From positions 21,257,000 through 21,320,999 of the forward strand of contig OZ038384.1 in assembly GCA_964036045.1 (NCBI GenBank): DNA of 64,000 nucleotides, in the 5' to 3' direction. The stretch comes from Eutreptiella sp. 'Long Island Sound 2002' (taxonomy: Eukaryota; Euglenozoa; Euglenophyceae; Eutreptiales; Eutreptiaceae). How positions within the stretch are numbered: position 1 is the first letter of the stretch; the number at the start of each line of letters is the position of its first letter. Position numbers and translations under genes: made by a program. This document shows, piece by piece, positions 1-10,456 of the stretch. The notes under the pieces are model-generated. The model worked only from the letters and a program-made list of their open reading frames with translations. It ran no database searches and had not been told where the DNA came from.

Positions 1-436
1 GTTGCCATGTACATACTAGTGAGGAACATGTGTGGCACAATGTTTGAGGAGGGTGCATTGCAGGCTCCAGAGGTTGTCCAGGCTTTCCAGAGGTGGTTTT
101 GTCCAGCAATAAGATCACCTTACATTAACTGGATGTTGCACGATGCTACAGTGACTATGCAGGCCATAAGGCCCTATGGCCTAGGAATGTTTTCGGGGGA
201 ATCTTTTGGAAGGGAGCAACAGGGTGCTGAAGGCCATTTGGTCCTCCTTTTGTGATAGAGGTGGGGGGGCAGGAACCCTGGTGTCGCGCCGCATTAAGAT
301 GCTCAGGCAGGTTAATGAGCTTCTGTTCCTGTACTTTGAAGTACCAAGGTGGAATGGGACCTCTAGAAGCAACCTGTGCAATGCACAAAAATTGGATGAC
401 GATGTTCGGGCATATTTTGCGGATGAGGAACTGTGG
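1..436 (+). pseudogene. C-terminal fragment of an unidentified protein, frameshifted
   Basis: Two plus-strand frames carry one protein-like text. The first (from about position 7) reads through a stretch containing SPYINWMLHD and YGLGMFSGE. Around position 200 the sense passes to the frame that continues EGSNRVLKAIW, then CDRGGG, then ends at TAG (437-439). The pattern of YGLGMFSGE, an acidic/Asn segment and an RGG-type motif reads as one domain, so a single-base indel near position 200 is the simplest explanation. The 5' part lies outside the window. I do not recognise the family; a transposon-derived protein is possible. No intron boundary links it convincingly to the gene that starts near 735. 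Confidence 0.35.
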
Positions 437-734
437 TAGCGCGCGCTATTCGTTCTTTAGCGCGCGCTACATGCTATCTAGTGCGCGCAATGATCACTAT
501 CGCGCGCGCTATGCCGTATTCAAGCGCCGCAACCCTTGAAATCCCGATATACAATTGGAAGTGGCGTGCTATGACTACGCACCTCAAATGAGCCTCCAAT
601 TTGAAATGCATTGACAGACACAGAGATTTGTTCCTTTTCGTCCGTTTTTTTGGTGATTTCGATTTTTTTGTTGCTGCATTTTCCTTTTTGTATTACTGCT
701 GGAACAGGGGTACTTTAATGTAACCCTCTTGCCC
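437..734. repeat. GCGCGC palindrome cluster and AT-richer spacer
   Basis: Two perfect copies of the 12-bp palindrome TAGCGCGCGCTA lie at 437-448 and 458-469, followed by two degenerate copies to about 512. The same motif fills the three introns and the 3' flank of the neighbouring gene. The rest (about 540-734) is AT-rich with T runs and ends in a pyrimidine-rich CAG (738-740) that could be a splice acceptor. No gene is visible here. Confidence 0.6.
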
Positions 735-3700
735 ATGCAGCCCGTGGGCTGGGGGTATCCGCCTCCTGCAGCACCGCCAACAACTGCTGCAGGGGCCACA
801 GGAGCAGGTGCAACACCGCAACCACCACCACATGTAGCTGTACAACCGGGACTGCAGCAGCCGTCCACGACGCCGTGGAGCATGCAGCCACAGGTACTTG
901 CCGTGCGCACTACTGTTTCCGTTGCGCGTGGTACGCTCTTGTTGTGCATGCTAGCCGTCTCGTTGTGCGCACTACGCACGTCCTCGTTGTGCGTGCTTTG
1001 TCCTCTTTTCCGCAGACGCTGTCCCAGCAGCTGACCGAGTTCTCCCCAACTCAGCCTCTGTGGCCCGCGCCGCAGTCCCCGTTACGAGCTGCCTCACAGC
1101 AGCTGTCTCCCATGCTGTTCCCTGGTGGGTCGCCCATCTTGGGCTCCCCAGTGCGCGGCAGTCTTCCGATGGGCCAAGTGCAGCAAGTGCTCTTCGGCCC
1201 ACTGCTAGTGCAGCAGTAGCAGCAAATGCAGCAGCAGCAAGTGCAGGCTGCGGCCCAGCAAGTCGGCAGCCCAGAACAGCAGCAGCAGCAGCAGCAGCAG
1301 CAGGTCCAACCAAGACAGCAGCAACCCCAAGTGCAAGCACAGTTTTAGTCTCCCCCACCCGGGCCACGTACGGGCTTCGCATTCAGCAGCGACTTCAAGA
1401 ACCGAATCTGGCCGAACCAAAACAGCACCATCTGCGCCCAAGGGCCCGACTGGGCATGGCTGAAGGACGTGACACCGGCCTACCTCTTCGAGGTGGCCTT
1501 CTACAAGCTCTGGCGCCAAAGGGCCATGGCCATTGCCAAGATCCCAGACGGAGCCGCGAAACCCTGCTGGCAGGACGAGAGCATTACTGGCCACTGGTGC
1601 AATCTGGCGAACCTGTTGAACCCCTCTGTGCCAACCCAAGAAGGACAAGCTGCCTGTGGACACTGCAAGGTGGAGGAGTACGACCTGCTGTTCTCGTGGT
1701 GGGCAAGTTATGGCCGGGGTCACATTCGGACCCACACGCCTCCGGGTGCCACCGCAAAGACCGTCCACCACTTTCACTTCAACAAGGACCCACCGAGCTT
1801 CATCAACGCGACCGACGCGGGGGCAATGGCGTTCAAGAACGAGTGCGCCTCGGTGAGAAGTGCGGGTGCCAGTTTGCTGCGGGGGTCAGCCAAGAAAGGA
1901 GCCAGTGCCGCAAGGGCACTTGCAACCGGCGCCAAAGTCAAAACCACCGCGGTCAAGGACGAGGAGCAGCCGCAGCAGCAGCAAGTGCAGTAGCAGCAGC
2001 TCCAACAGTAGGCAGCCGTGCAGCAGGCAACACTGCAGCTGCTCCAGCAGCAGCAGCGGGTGCAGATGGCCCAGCAACAGAAGCAACAACAACAACAACT
2101 GGCACAGGCACAGGTACGCGCTATGTTTGCCATTGCGCGCGCTTTCGACATTGTTGCGTGCGCTTCATTTGTTGTAGCACGCGCGATTTGATTGTTTGCG
2201 CGCGCTACGGCCCTACCTTTTGTCCCATTGTCACGTAGGTGGGCAGCTTCGAGCAGCTCCTGTGCCTAGGATCCCGCAGAGGGCCGTTGATGATCAGCGT
2301 GCCCGCGGACATTGCCGGGCAGCCCAAGCATGCGGCGGAATGGCTTTACGGACGGAAGGAGCAAGGCCCCTCCCCGGTGTTGGCCCGGGCTAAGCGGCAG
2401 ATGGAGGAGCTAGAGGTAGACTGGGTCGACGCCTTTGCCGTGCCGGAGACGGAATCTGTGACAGTCCGAAGGCCCAAGAAGAAGCGTACCGAGGAGCCAG
2501 CAGCCACCAGCCACCTACCATCAGCCATCTCCGCCTCCCACACCGCAAAGGCCCCCCACCTGCCTGGAAAGGTCCTTGCCCAGCAGCTGCTGGCACAGGC
2601 AGCACAGAGAGTCCAACGTCAGGCGGAACAGGCCAAGAAGAAAGAGGACGAAGCAAAGAAGAAGAAGAAGGAAGAGGAGGAAAAGAGGAAGAAGAAGGAG
2701 AAGGAAGAGGAGGAAAAGAGGAAGAAGAAGGAGAAGGAAGAGGAAGAGAGGAGGAAGAAGAAGGAGAAGGAATAGGAGGAGAAGAGAAGGAAGAAAGCAG
2801 AGGAGGAGAAAGCACAAAAGGTAATGCAGCGCGCGCTATTGTTGTCATTGCACGTGCTATGCATTTCGTCGCGCATGCTATGCTCCGTATTGCGCGTGCT
2901 ATGCCTGTGCTATGCCTCTGCGCTACTCTTTCCAGGCAAGCAAGACGGCACCGTAGCAGGCACCCCAGCCGCAGCTCGCATGGAAGCCAGCACCGAAGCA
3001 GCCTGTCCCAGTCCCAGACCAGCCACAAGAACAAGGGGGTCCGTGCGGTTCCACCCCACCCAGTACGGCTCCCAAGGCCAAGCAGCAGAGCAGAGCCGAC
3101 GCGGACAAGGAGGCAAGAGATGAGCTCATGCAGCGCCGAGATTGGTCCTACAAAGACGGCTACAAGCCTCGGTGGATCATCTACTGCACCACTGCGATCA
3201 CGCCGATGATTGTGGAGGGAGCCGAAATCAAGCCAGCAGGCGCCAGGAGGGCCCCTCAGGACCACGTGGCCGTCATCATCCCCAACGATCAGTGGAGCCC
3301 CAGCCAACGAGGGGAGGAGGAGGAGGAAGAGGACGACTGGTCGGAGTTCATGCCCAGCTGCCAGGTGGTCTCCGCCAAAGGCAAAGCGTATGAGGAGTTG
3401 GACAAGTGGCAGTCGTGGTGGGAGACGTACGAGGCCGATGAAATTGTGGACCTCTGCCCCGACCCAAAGACCATGAGGATATCCCCGTCCAAGCCACCAA
3501 CCCCAAAGAAGAAGAAGCCCCAAGGAGACCCGCCATCCCAGCCACCAACCCCCCCACAAGAAGACAAGGGACCTGCCGAAGCTGCAGCACGAGCAGAAGC
3601 ACCAGCAGCAGCTGCACAAGAAGAAGAGGCACCAGCCCCAGCAGCAGCAGCAGCACAAGAAGACGACGCACCAGCCCCACCACAAGAAGAAGAGGCACCT

Positions 3701-3904
3701 GCGGCCGCGCCACAAGAAGGAGAAGGGGCAGCCCCGAAAGAAGAAGAGGCACCAGAAGGAGCAACCCCAGAAGGCGACCCAAGCCCACAAGAAGAAGGGG
3801 ATGCAGCCCCAGCTGCCACTGGGGCAGAAGACCACACACCCGAATGGGAGAAGGAGTGGGAGGCCGAAGTGGTGGTCCAAACCATTAAGGAGATCACTGA
3901 ATGA
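735..3904 (+). CDS. Four-exon gene of unknown function with six in-frame TAG codons
   Basis: Exons 735-893, 1016-2113, 2239-2820 and 2936-3904 join in phase 0 across three GT-AG introns of 115-125 bp to give 935 codons ending in TGA. Segments in order: Pro/Gln-rich N-terminus; a folded-looking domain in exon 2 (from about 1350, with WPNQNSTIC, DWAWLKDV and CGHCKVEEYD) ending in a polyGln stretch; exon 3 with VGSFEQLLCLG then a long Lys/Glu coiled-coil-like run; exon 4 with a second compact domain (RRDWSYKDGYKPRWIIYC) and an Ala/Pro/Glu-rich tail. TAG interrupts the frame at 1217, 1346, 1991, 2009, 2773 and 2954; there is no internal TAA or TGA. An acceptor-like CAG at 738-740 means the ATG at 735 may not be the real start and an upstream exon is possible. 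Family not recognised. The gene is either a pseudogene with preserved splicing or read with UAG as sense. Confidence 0.6.
894..1015 (+). other. Intron 1, filled with degenerate GTGCGCGCTA repeats
   Basis: Donor CAG|GTACTT, acceptor TTTTCCGCAG|ACG. Between them a motif close to GTTGTGCGCACTA recurs about every 20-25 bases. The intron length divides out to keep phase 0. Confidence 0.7.
2114..2238 (+). other. Intron 2, filled with degenerate TTGCGCGCGCTA repeats
   Basis: Donor CACAG|GTACGC, acceptor CACGTAG|GTGGGC. It contains several TTGCGCGCGCT-like units separated by short T-rich spacers. Phase 0. Confidence 0.7.
2821..2935 (+). other. Intron 3, filled with degenerate GCGCGCGCTA repeats
   Basis: Donor AAAAG|GTAATG, acceptor CTTTCCAG|GCAAGC. 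It contains at least five ATTGCGCGYGCTATG-like units. Phase 0. The reading frames on both sides are open only if the intron is removed. Confidence 0.7.
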
Positions 3905-4275
3905 CAGCGCGCGCTATACTTGGTATAGCGGGGGCCGTAAGGCTCATAGCGCGCGCTGTAAATATGTTGCGCGCGCTACACTGTCTGTGCCCGTGAGGAC
4001 CTGTACTCTTGCACACTTTTCAGACCTTTCAGACAGTGTTTTTGCATGTGTCTTGGGTTGGATGAGCAACAGGGAATGTTTTTGAAAAGCAAGGGGTTTT
4101 TGAGAAACGCAGGACACTGGAAAAAGCATGGTTTTGAAACATTTTCCGGTTTTGAAAAATTTGAAAAACGGGACAATATAGTGCGGTAGAGCGCGCGCAA
4201 TAGGCGCCCTATAAAGGTCAAATTTTCGAAAATTTGCGCGCACTATGGAAAAAATGCACCATTGCGCGCACGCAG
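3905..4275. repeat. GCGCGC repeat cluster in the gene's 3' flank
   Basis: The sequence AGCGCGCGCTATA follows the stop codon directly. Further copies occur near 3950, 3968, 4190, 4235 and 4263. The repeat therefore continues past the coding end, in a 3' UTR or 3' UTR intron. Confidence 0.55.
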
Positions 4276-4824
4276 GGGTTGCAAAATCCAGTATCCAATA
4301 ACAACCCCAAATGCACGAATTGGCATGTGGCATGAAGGAGGTGAAGGGATTTTGATGCGGGTTTTCATGCACTCAGGCTTTCAAAGAACAAGCCTTCTTC
4401 CCTGCAGCAACTGGGGGCCCCTTCATATGGGTCTAGTGATGAGAGAGGTAGGACCCATCTTTTTTCAAATTCTGAAACTGTGGCTTCAAAGTCCGAGACC
4501 CCCCCCCCCCGGTTGTAGCCGCCCGACCAAATCTGCAAATGGTTGCTTACCAATTTTGCGTATTCCTTTAATGTCCAGTGTTGCATATTGGAACCTACAA
4601 AGAAACCACAAGCAATTGAAGCATTAATGGACACCAAAGTGACATAATTGATTATTTGCGTTGGAGTCACCACAACGGCAGTAAACAACATTAGACTTCC
4701 AATGGAATTTTATAACTGTCATCAGCACCCGAATCACTGCGGAACGATTCAAGAAGCCATGGAGGAAGGTTAGCTACAGGCTCCATCTGCTCCCTAATAC
4801 ACTGAGGTGAAACCACTCCTAGTG
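4276..4824. other. Intergenic sequence, no gene seen
   Basis: Unremarkable mixed-composition DNA with one run of C residues near 4500. Short open frames on both strands show no protein-like pattern. Its right end is the left junction of direct repeat A. Confidence 0.4.
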
Positions 4825-7470
4825 CTGCAATGGTCCAACGACCTCTACAACCAAAAATGAAGCAAAGGAGCACCTTCCTACAATCAATAAACACCTTTCA
4901 TAGATGGACCTAAGTCGCACGGTTGACGTTGCACTATTAGCATCGGGTAAGGCTGCCACTGAGGTGACACAAATCGTCCAGAAAAAAAATCGCGGTGACA
5001 TAAAACTCCAAGAAAGGTGTGGTGAGACAACTTGGCGACAACAAAGAGTTGCCGATAAAGCGGCGGCGCACGCCAGAGGGGCATACGCAACATGGAAAAT
5101 GTCCAACCCTCGCATGCAACCCCATGCGACCCCCCTATATGTTTGAAACGTCTGTTTCCTAAGTTCCAAATCCACAAAACGTACAAGACGTATGGGAACG
5201 TTTCACAGCACGCAACTTTACACAGGTAACACGAGACCTTGTCCACCTACCCCCCCGTCTCCTTGTTACTCAAAAAGAGGCAGCAACAATCCAAACATAC
5301 GTGGCACCGGGTAAAACATTGTTACTCAAGGGATGGTTGGACCCCCTACCCCCCCTATTTTACCACAGTAACATAAGATGCCGTGAAACATTCCCTATGG
5401 AACGTTCGAACGAGTTGGAGTTGCACTGGGGGTTGTACGTACCAAATGTTTAGAACATATCGAAACGTGTCAAACGTTCTGACGATGTTGAAATTGCAAA
5501 ATGGGGTTGCACGTTGCAATATTTTAGCACTTGGGCAAAAACAGACTGTCTCTGGGTACTCTAAAAATAAAGTTAAATCAGTAACAGTATTCCGGACCCC
5601 CCCCGAAATCATTAAAATTCAGTAAACTAACCTAAAAAATGGGCGTGCGCGGCCATTAAAACTTCAGTAGGTACTTCCTAATCGTAATTCAATAACGGGA
5701 ACAGAACAGCGACATCTGGCGCAGCGGCACGGAACGGAACTGAAGGTATGTTTTTGCGCAGCAAGAAAACGATTTTTTGTCCGACGACAATTTACAACAC
5801 TGGGCTCATTCTGACGAGCAAGGATTCTGCAGTTGATGGTGTCCTTACCCAGACAGTCCTTAATCCTGCTCATGCGCGCAAGGCCTCTCGCTCTCTGGAT
5901 AATGATGTTTGTGATGATGATAAGTCTGATGCGTCTCAGGAATCGGCAGAGAATGAGAATGACCCCATTTATGATGACATGTTAAGACAGTTGGAGGTGG
6001 TTGAAGAGGAAGAGGAAGTTAATCGAGATGAGGAGGGTGAGGATGACACTCATCTCCCTGATCAACTGGCTGAATGCTTCCATATCAACACCTACACCAC
6101 TCGTGGAGGGCGGCAGACAAAGGTCCCGGTTAAGTACACTTAGCACTCTTCGGCACATCCGTTCGGCAATCAAATGGGATGATGTTGAAGGGTCAGTCGA
6201 GCCACTACTCACCACTGGAGTCCACACTTCCAGTGTTGACTTGTGTCCCTCCTTCCCCTTCACTCCGTCCCAGGTCGGGTTCCCTACTAGGACTAAGCTT
6301 GTTGTGCTCGTGGCTTTCTACTTGTATGGGTCATAAGCTTATTAAGTAAGGGAGAAGAGAAAACATTTAAAAAATAAGTAAGGAGTAAGGTAAGAATTGG
6401 TTTCATGCAAAAATAACCAATTGTTTTCAATTATTTCTATAAAAATAACCAACTATTCCGATTATATGACATAAAAATAATCGGGCATCTTCGATTGTTG
6501 TCTCTACAAAATGCAATTATTGCCGAAAAGCCGCAAACTTTCACCTAAGGGATAGTAAACAGGAAAAAAGAGGTGAAAGACATGCTAAACCTTTGACTTT
6601 TCTTCCAAATTGCCTGTGATTTTGCAAAATCCTCTGGTTTTTGATAGGAAACATTTCATGGTGTATCAACAAAATATTTCTTTTTCATACATAACTTGTC
6701 CGATTAATTGGTTTATACCAGTTTTCAAAATAATCAGTTTTACCGATTATTTGTCACATTAGACCCAATTAATCCAATTCATCCGATTATCCGATTAATT
6801 GGTAAAACCGATTCCGAACCTTAGTAAGGAGTGGGGACGCCTCAAAATGAATTAAAAAAAAAGTAATAAGTATTAAGTAAAGCCTTTTGGGAAACCATTA
6901 ATATACTGTTTTAAAATTTTTAATTTTAAAACAGGAGGAATATATGGGAAGGGATCCTGCATTTCCGATGAAACCAAATACACCAAACAGGTACATGCTT
7001 CAAGTTCCATTCTGCATATGGTCTGTATCCACGTGCAGCTGCATTGGGCGCGCGGAATGTGTGCACATGCGAGCCGATTGCCCACCCAAACCATCACACC
7101 GTATACACCGGATGAGGATGGCGATTTAAGTCTATCCCCGGACCTTTCGCGGTTTCAGCCCGTACGCCACTGACAATTGAAGGACAAGGCTCCAAAATCA
7201 AGCGTGGGTGTAAAGAAAAGCACCATATTGATACATTTGAACATAGTAAGCATTAGGATATAACGGATTGGACGAGACAGCTGCAAAATGGACGTTGATC
7301 AATCAAACTCCTTTGAAGGTGTTTTTGGTCGTACTTGCTCGATATGGACTCCTAGAATCAGCTGAATAGCCACCGCACAAAAATCAATTGCATGAAGTGT
7401 GATCATTCAATAATGAGAGCCAAATGTACCACATTTCAGGCCTGTTTTTGTTGTTATCGCTTTCACACAG
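4825..7470 (+). repeat. Direct repeat copy A (2.65 kb), left flank of LINE2
   Basis: This segment is repeated in the same orientation at 37455-40117. Homology begins at CTGCAATGGTCC and stops abruptly at CTTTCACACAG, where the GC-rich LINE2 body starts. Differences read by eye are scattered at roughly two per hundred bases, with a few single-base indels. It contains the 131-codon frame at 5748-6143 and an AT-rich stretch (about 6400-6826) with CCGATTAATTGG motifs related, in inverted orientation, to the pair at 43750-44690. The rest has no recognisable gene. Confidence 0.85.
5748..6143 (+). CDS. Acidic 131-residue open frame of unknown function
   Basis: ATG to TAG, 131 residues: a short N-terminus (MFLRSKKTIF), a Ser/Asp-rich middle and a long Asp/Glu-rich segment around VVEEEEEVNRDEEGEDD, ending TKVPVKYT. 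The counterpart in repeat A' (38376-38771) is also open with four amino-acid changes among few base changes, so conservation gives no clear evidence of selection. It could be one exon of a longer lost gene. No domain recognised. Confidence 0.25.
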   Translation: MFLRSKKTIFCPTTIYNTGLILTSKDSAVDGVLTQTVLNPAHARKASRSLDNDVCDDDKSDASQESAENENDPIYDDMLRQLEVVEEEEEVNRDEEGEDDTHLPDQLAECFHINTYTTRGGRQTKVPVKYT

Positions 7471-7588
7471 CCGCAGACGAAAGAGAATCCGGCAGACATG
7501 AGGGCAGGACGGGTGTACGGTTTCACCGCACAGGGGGACATCAGGAAGGGGACCGGAGGGAAAGGGACAGCGGACGCGCCCGTCGCAT

Positions 7589-7936
7589 GGACTGGAGCGT
7601 CCGGGACTGGGCACGCAGAGTCGTAGGGCGGAGCAAGAAGCGGGGAAAGCGAAGCGGGGACGAGGACGGCGACAGTGCAGACTGCGGCAGAGAGAGTACG
7701 ACAAAAAGACGCCCCGGATTGGAGCATCCGGGGAGGAAGCGTCGCGCTAGCCCCCGGACTGGATCGTCCGGGGGTGAGCCCGGTGCCACGGACTGGAGCG
7801 TCCGAGGCAACTGAGAGAATACGAAAAAAATAAAAGGCGCCCCGGGTTGGAGCATCCGGGGCGGAAAGAAGCACGGCATTAGCCCCAGGACTGGACCGTC
7901 CGGGGGTGAACCCGGTTCCACGGACTGGAGCGTCCG
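7589..7936. repeat. Array of seven short hairpins with loop TGGRNC
   Basis: Inverted repeats at 7589-7602, 7712-7733, 7751-7774, 7789-7804, 7840-7861, 7883-7906 and 7921-7936 all have stems around GGAC/GTCC or GGAT/ATCC and a six-base loop TGGAGC, TGGATC or TGGACC. The last six form two tandem triplets about 128 bp apart. Stem changes are mostly paired (GGAC...GTCC versus GGAT...ATCC, one G-T wobble, one A-G mismatch). Confidence 0.75.
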
Positions 7937-8053
7937 AGGCAACAGGGAGATTATGACAGAGCACCCCACACGTAGGGCGCGCGAACAGCGGGGGTACAGG
8001 GCGGGGGAGGTGGGGGAAAACGGCGACAGATCGCAGGGCTCAAGCGTGATCCC

Positions 8054-10456
8054 ATGTGCAGCGCAACGTCACAAATGCCTGACCCACAGCCCAGCCAGCC
8101 ACCGACGGTGCGGGCAGCGGTGGTCCGCATGCAGGCGGGTGCAGCCCCGCGCCCCCCTTCGCCGGCGTCCTCGGCGACGTCTGCGGGCGTGTCGTCGCCC
8201 TCGTGTCCGGAGAGCCCGGAGACGGTCAGGGAGGAAGGGCCGGGGGCTACAGGGCGACGGAGGGGGGAAGGAGCCCTGCTCGGGAAGGGAGAGGGGAAGG
8301 AAAAGGGAGGACAGGCAGAGGCGGGGAAGGGCGGGGCAGAGGGGGTGGCGGCAGGGGCAGAAGGGCAAGGGGAGGCACAGGGGCAAAGGGCAGCGGAAGG
8401 GCCAGGGGCGGACCCGTTCAATGTCTAGGATGTGAGGGCGGGCGTGGATGTGAGGAGGAGGGAGTGGAGGAGTCAGAGGGAGTCGGTAATCGCAGACATC
8501 CTCGAGGTGTCGGAGGATGAGGGGGAGGGGGCGGGGAGGATGGCGGTGGAGGGAGGCCCAGGACAGCCGTCGGCGCCCAATGTGCCGGCGGCTGCCATGA
8601 AGTCCATCCTCCCGGAGGTGCGGAGGCAGGAGGAAGGCAAGGGCAGACGAGGGCAGCTAGAGGCGGGAGCGGCAGGGAGCGGAGACAGCAGCGTGAGCAC
8701 CGGAGGGAGAGGGCGGACGGGCAAGGGAGGGAAAGGGGAGGCAGGGACGACGGGGGCTGTACACGCGAAGGGACACCTGGCAGGAAAGGGGGGAAAAGGG
8801 AGTGGACGGGGGCGACAGTGGCCGCAGCCCCAACGCTCGTTCAGGCAGCCGCCGCCGAGGTCGCCCCCAGGGGTCAGTGCGGCGGTAAGGGCGGAGGAGG
8901 AGGGGGAGGCGCGGTACGAGGCGCTGGCGCACGTGGAGCACCAGCGCCGTCGCCGCCAGCCCCCAGGGCAAGGGCCGGACACCATCTCCCATTTGGAGAT
9001 GGAGCCGGGGAGGACGGGGATGAGGGGGGGGCAGGCGGAGCACAGCAGCGCAGCGCTGCAGGGCAGTGGTGCGGAACAGGTAGAGGCCGGCAGGGGCAAG
9101 CAGGGGAAAGGGGCGGGGCAACAAGGGCTACAGGGGAAGGGACAGGGGAGGGCGGGACTCCACGGAGTAGGCGGCAAGGGACGCGGAGCGATGGGGCGAC
9201 AAGGCAAGGGGCAGGGGAAGGGGGGTGGCCTTGGGTACATGGGCTCGCCGGTGTTCCCAGGGACGGGATTGGGATGGTGGGGAGGTGTAGTCCCGCCAGC
9301 CGTCCCACCAATCGTCCCACCATTCCCGCCGCCACCATACCCGGCGATGGGGATGATGTACCCGCCCCTGCCGACGTACCCGGGCATGCAGCCACAGGCG
9401 CACATGCAGCAGCACCAGCAGGCCGGTGGGACAGCGTGGGGAGCGCAGGAAGGGAAGGGAGAGGAGCACAGGAGGGCATGGGAGAGGTTTGGGGAGGCGG
9501 AGAGGAGCCTGCGGCAGAGGGAGGCCAGAGACAAGGGTGAGGTGGGCGGAACGGAGGAGGGGAGGACGGAGGGGACCGACAGGCCGCAGGGAGGGGAAGC
9601 ACAGGCAGTGGAGGAGCTGCAGAGGGCGTGGGCGGACCTTCGGAGGAGGCAGGAGGGGGAGGAGAGGGCGGAACGGGAGGGAGGACGACAAGAGGAGGGT
9701 AGGGGGCGGGAGGACACCCCGCTGGTGCCGTTCCGACGGCCGGCTATCCCACCGGAGCAAGAGGGAGAGATGCAGGAGAGGGCATGGAGGCGGATCAGGG
9801 GGGAGGCGGCGAGGCTGGCGGACAGGGACAGGGCGGTGGCAGCGCGGGAGCGCAGGGTGCGGGAGGAGGAGGAGGCGGTGGCCCGGGGGGCCCGCTAGGT
9901 CCCGGATCCGGAAGGGGACACCCCCTGCACGGATGTGGAGGGGCGGTCGCCGTCAGGGAAAAGGGCCAGGAAGGAGGACGAGCAGGCAGGGCAGGAAAGG
10001 GGGAAGCGGCGCAGGGGGGAGGAGCGAGGGGCAGGGGAGGCGGAGGGGGCACCGCGGCCGGCCAGCCCCAGTCCGGAGCCGAGGCCGACGGACTGGGACT
10101 CGGAGTCCCCGCCTCCGCGGCAGTATGCGCCGCCGCCGGTGCGGAGGAGACCCGGGACGGTCGCGGGGTGGACGGAGGGGGACGTGGCAGAGCTGACCCG
10201 CTACGTGAAGTGGGCGGGGAAGACGAGGGGAAGGCGGGAGAAGAGGGGGCCCCGCCCCTTCAGTGACCTGGTCGGCAGGACGGGGAGGCCCAGGGAAAGG
10301 GGGCCGGAGATGGAGGAGTGCCAGTGGAGGAGGATGCTGGGGGCGGCGCTCCCGGGGGTGCGCCTGGACTGTCCCCAGGAGAGGGGGAAGAAGCCCAGGG
10401 TTCAGATGCTGCGAGAGCTGTTGCAGCGGGAGGGGCGGTACGGAGGCGACGCGTAG
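8054..10456 (+). CDS. LINE2 basic, Gly/Arg-rich ORF with C-terminal domain; two internal TAG
   Basis: One frame of 801 codons from ATG 8054 to TAG 10454-10456, interrupted by TAG at 8426 and 9896 and by no TAA or TGA. Order: Pro/Ser/Ala-rich N-terminus; acidic SEDEGEGAG; long Gly-Lys-Gly and Gly-Arg repeats; a Pro/Tyr/Met patch (PPFPPPPYPAMGMMYPP); a charged helix-like region rich in RREQE; a Lys/Arg cluster; then a compact C-terminal domain (about 10170-10450) with YVKWAGKTRGRR, RPFSDLV and RMLGAALPG. That domain resembles the end of LINE1 ORF3. The architecture suits a nucleic-acid-binding retroelement protein; function not shown. GC-rich DNA makes long frames easy, so the low-complexity part alone would not be convincing. 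Confidence 0.45.

Noticed and set aside
2390-3880. 496-codon minus-strand frame opposite exons 3-4 of the left gene
   Set aside because: Antisense shadow of Lys/Glu- and Ala/Pro-rich exons, and it crosses an intron with conserved splice sites on the plus strand.
7589-7936. Hairpin array considered as a CRISPR array
   Set aside because: Units are not identical repeats with unique spacers of constant length, and the genome is eukaryotic.
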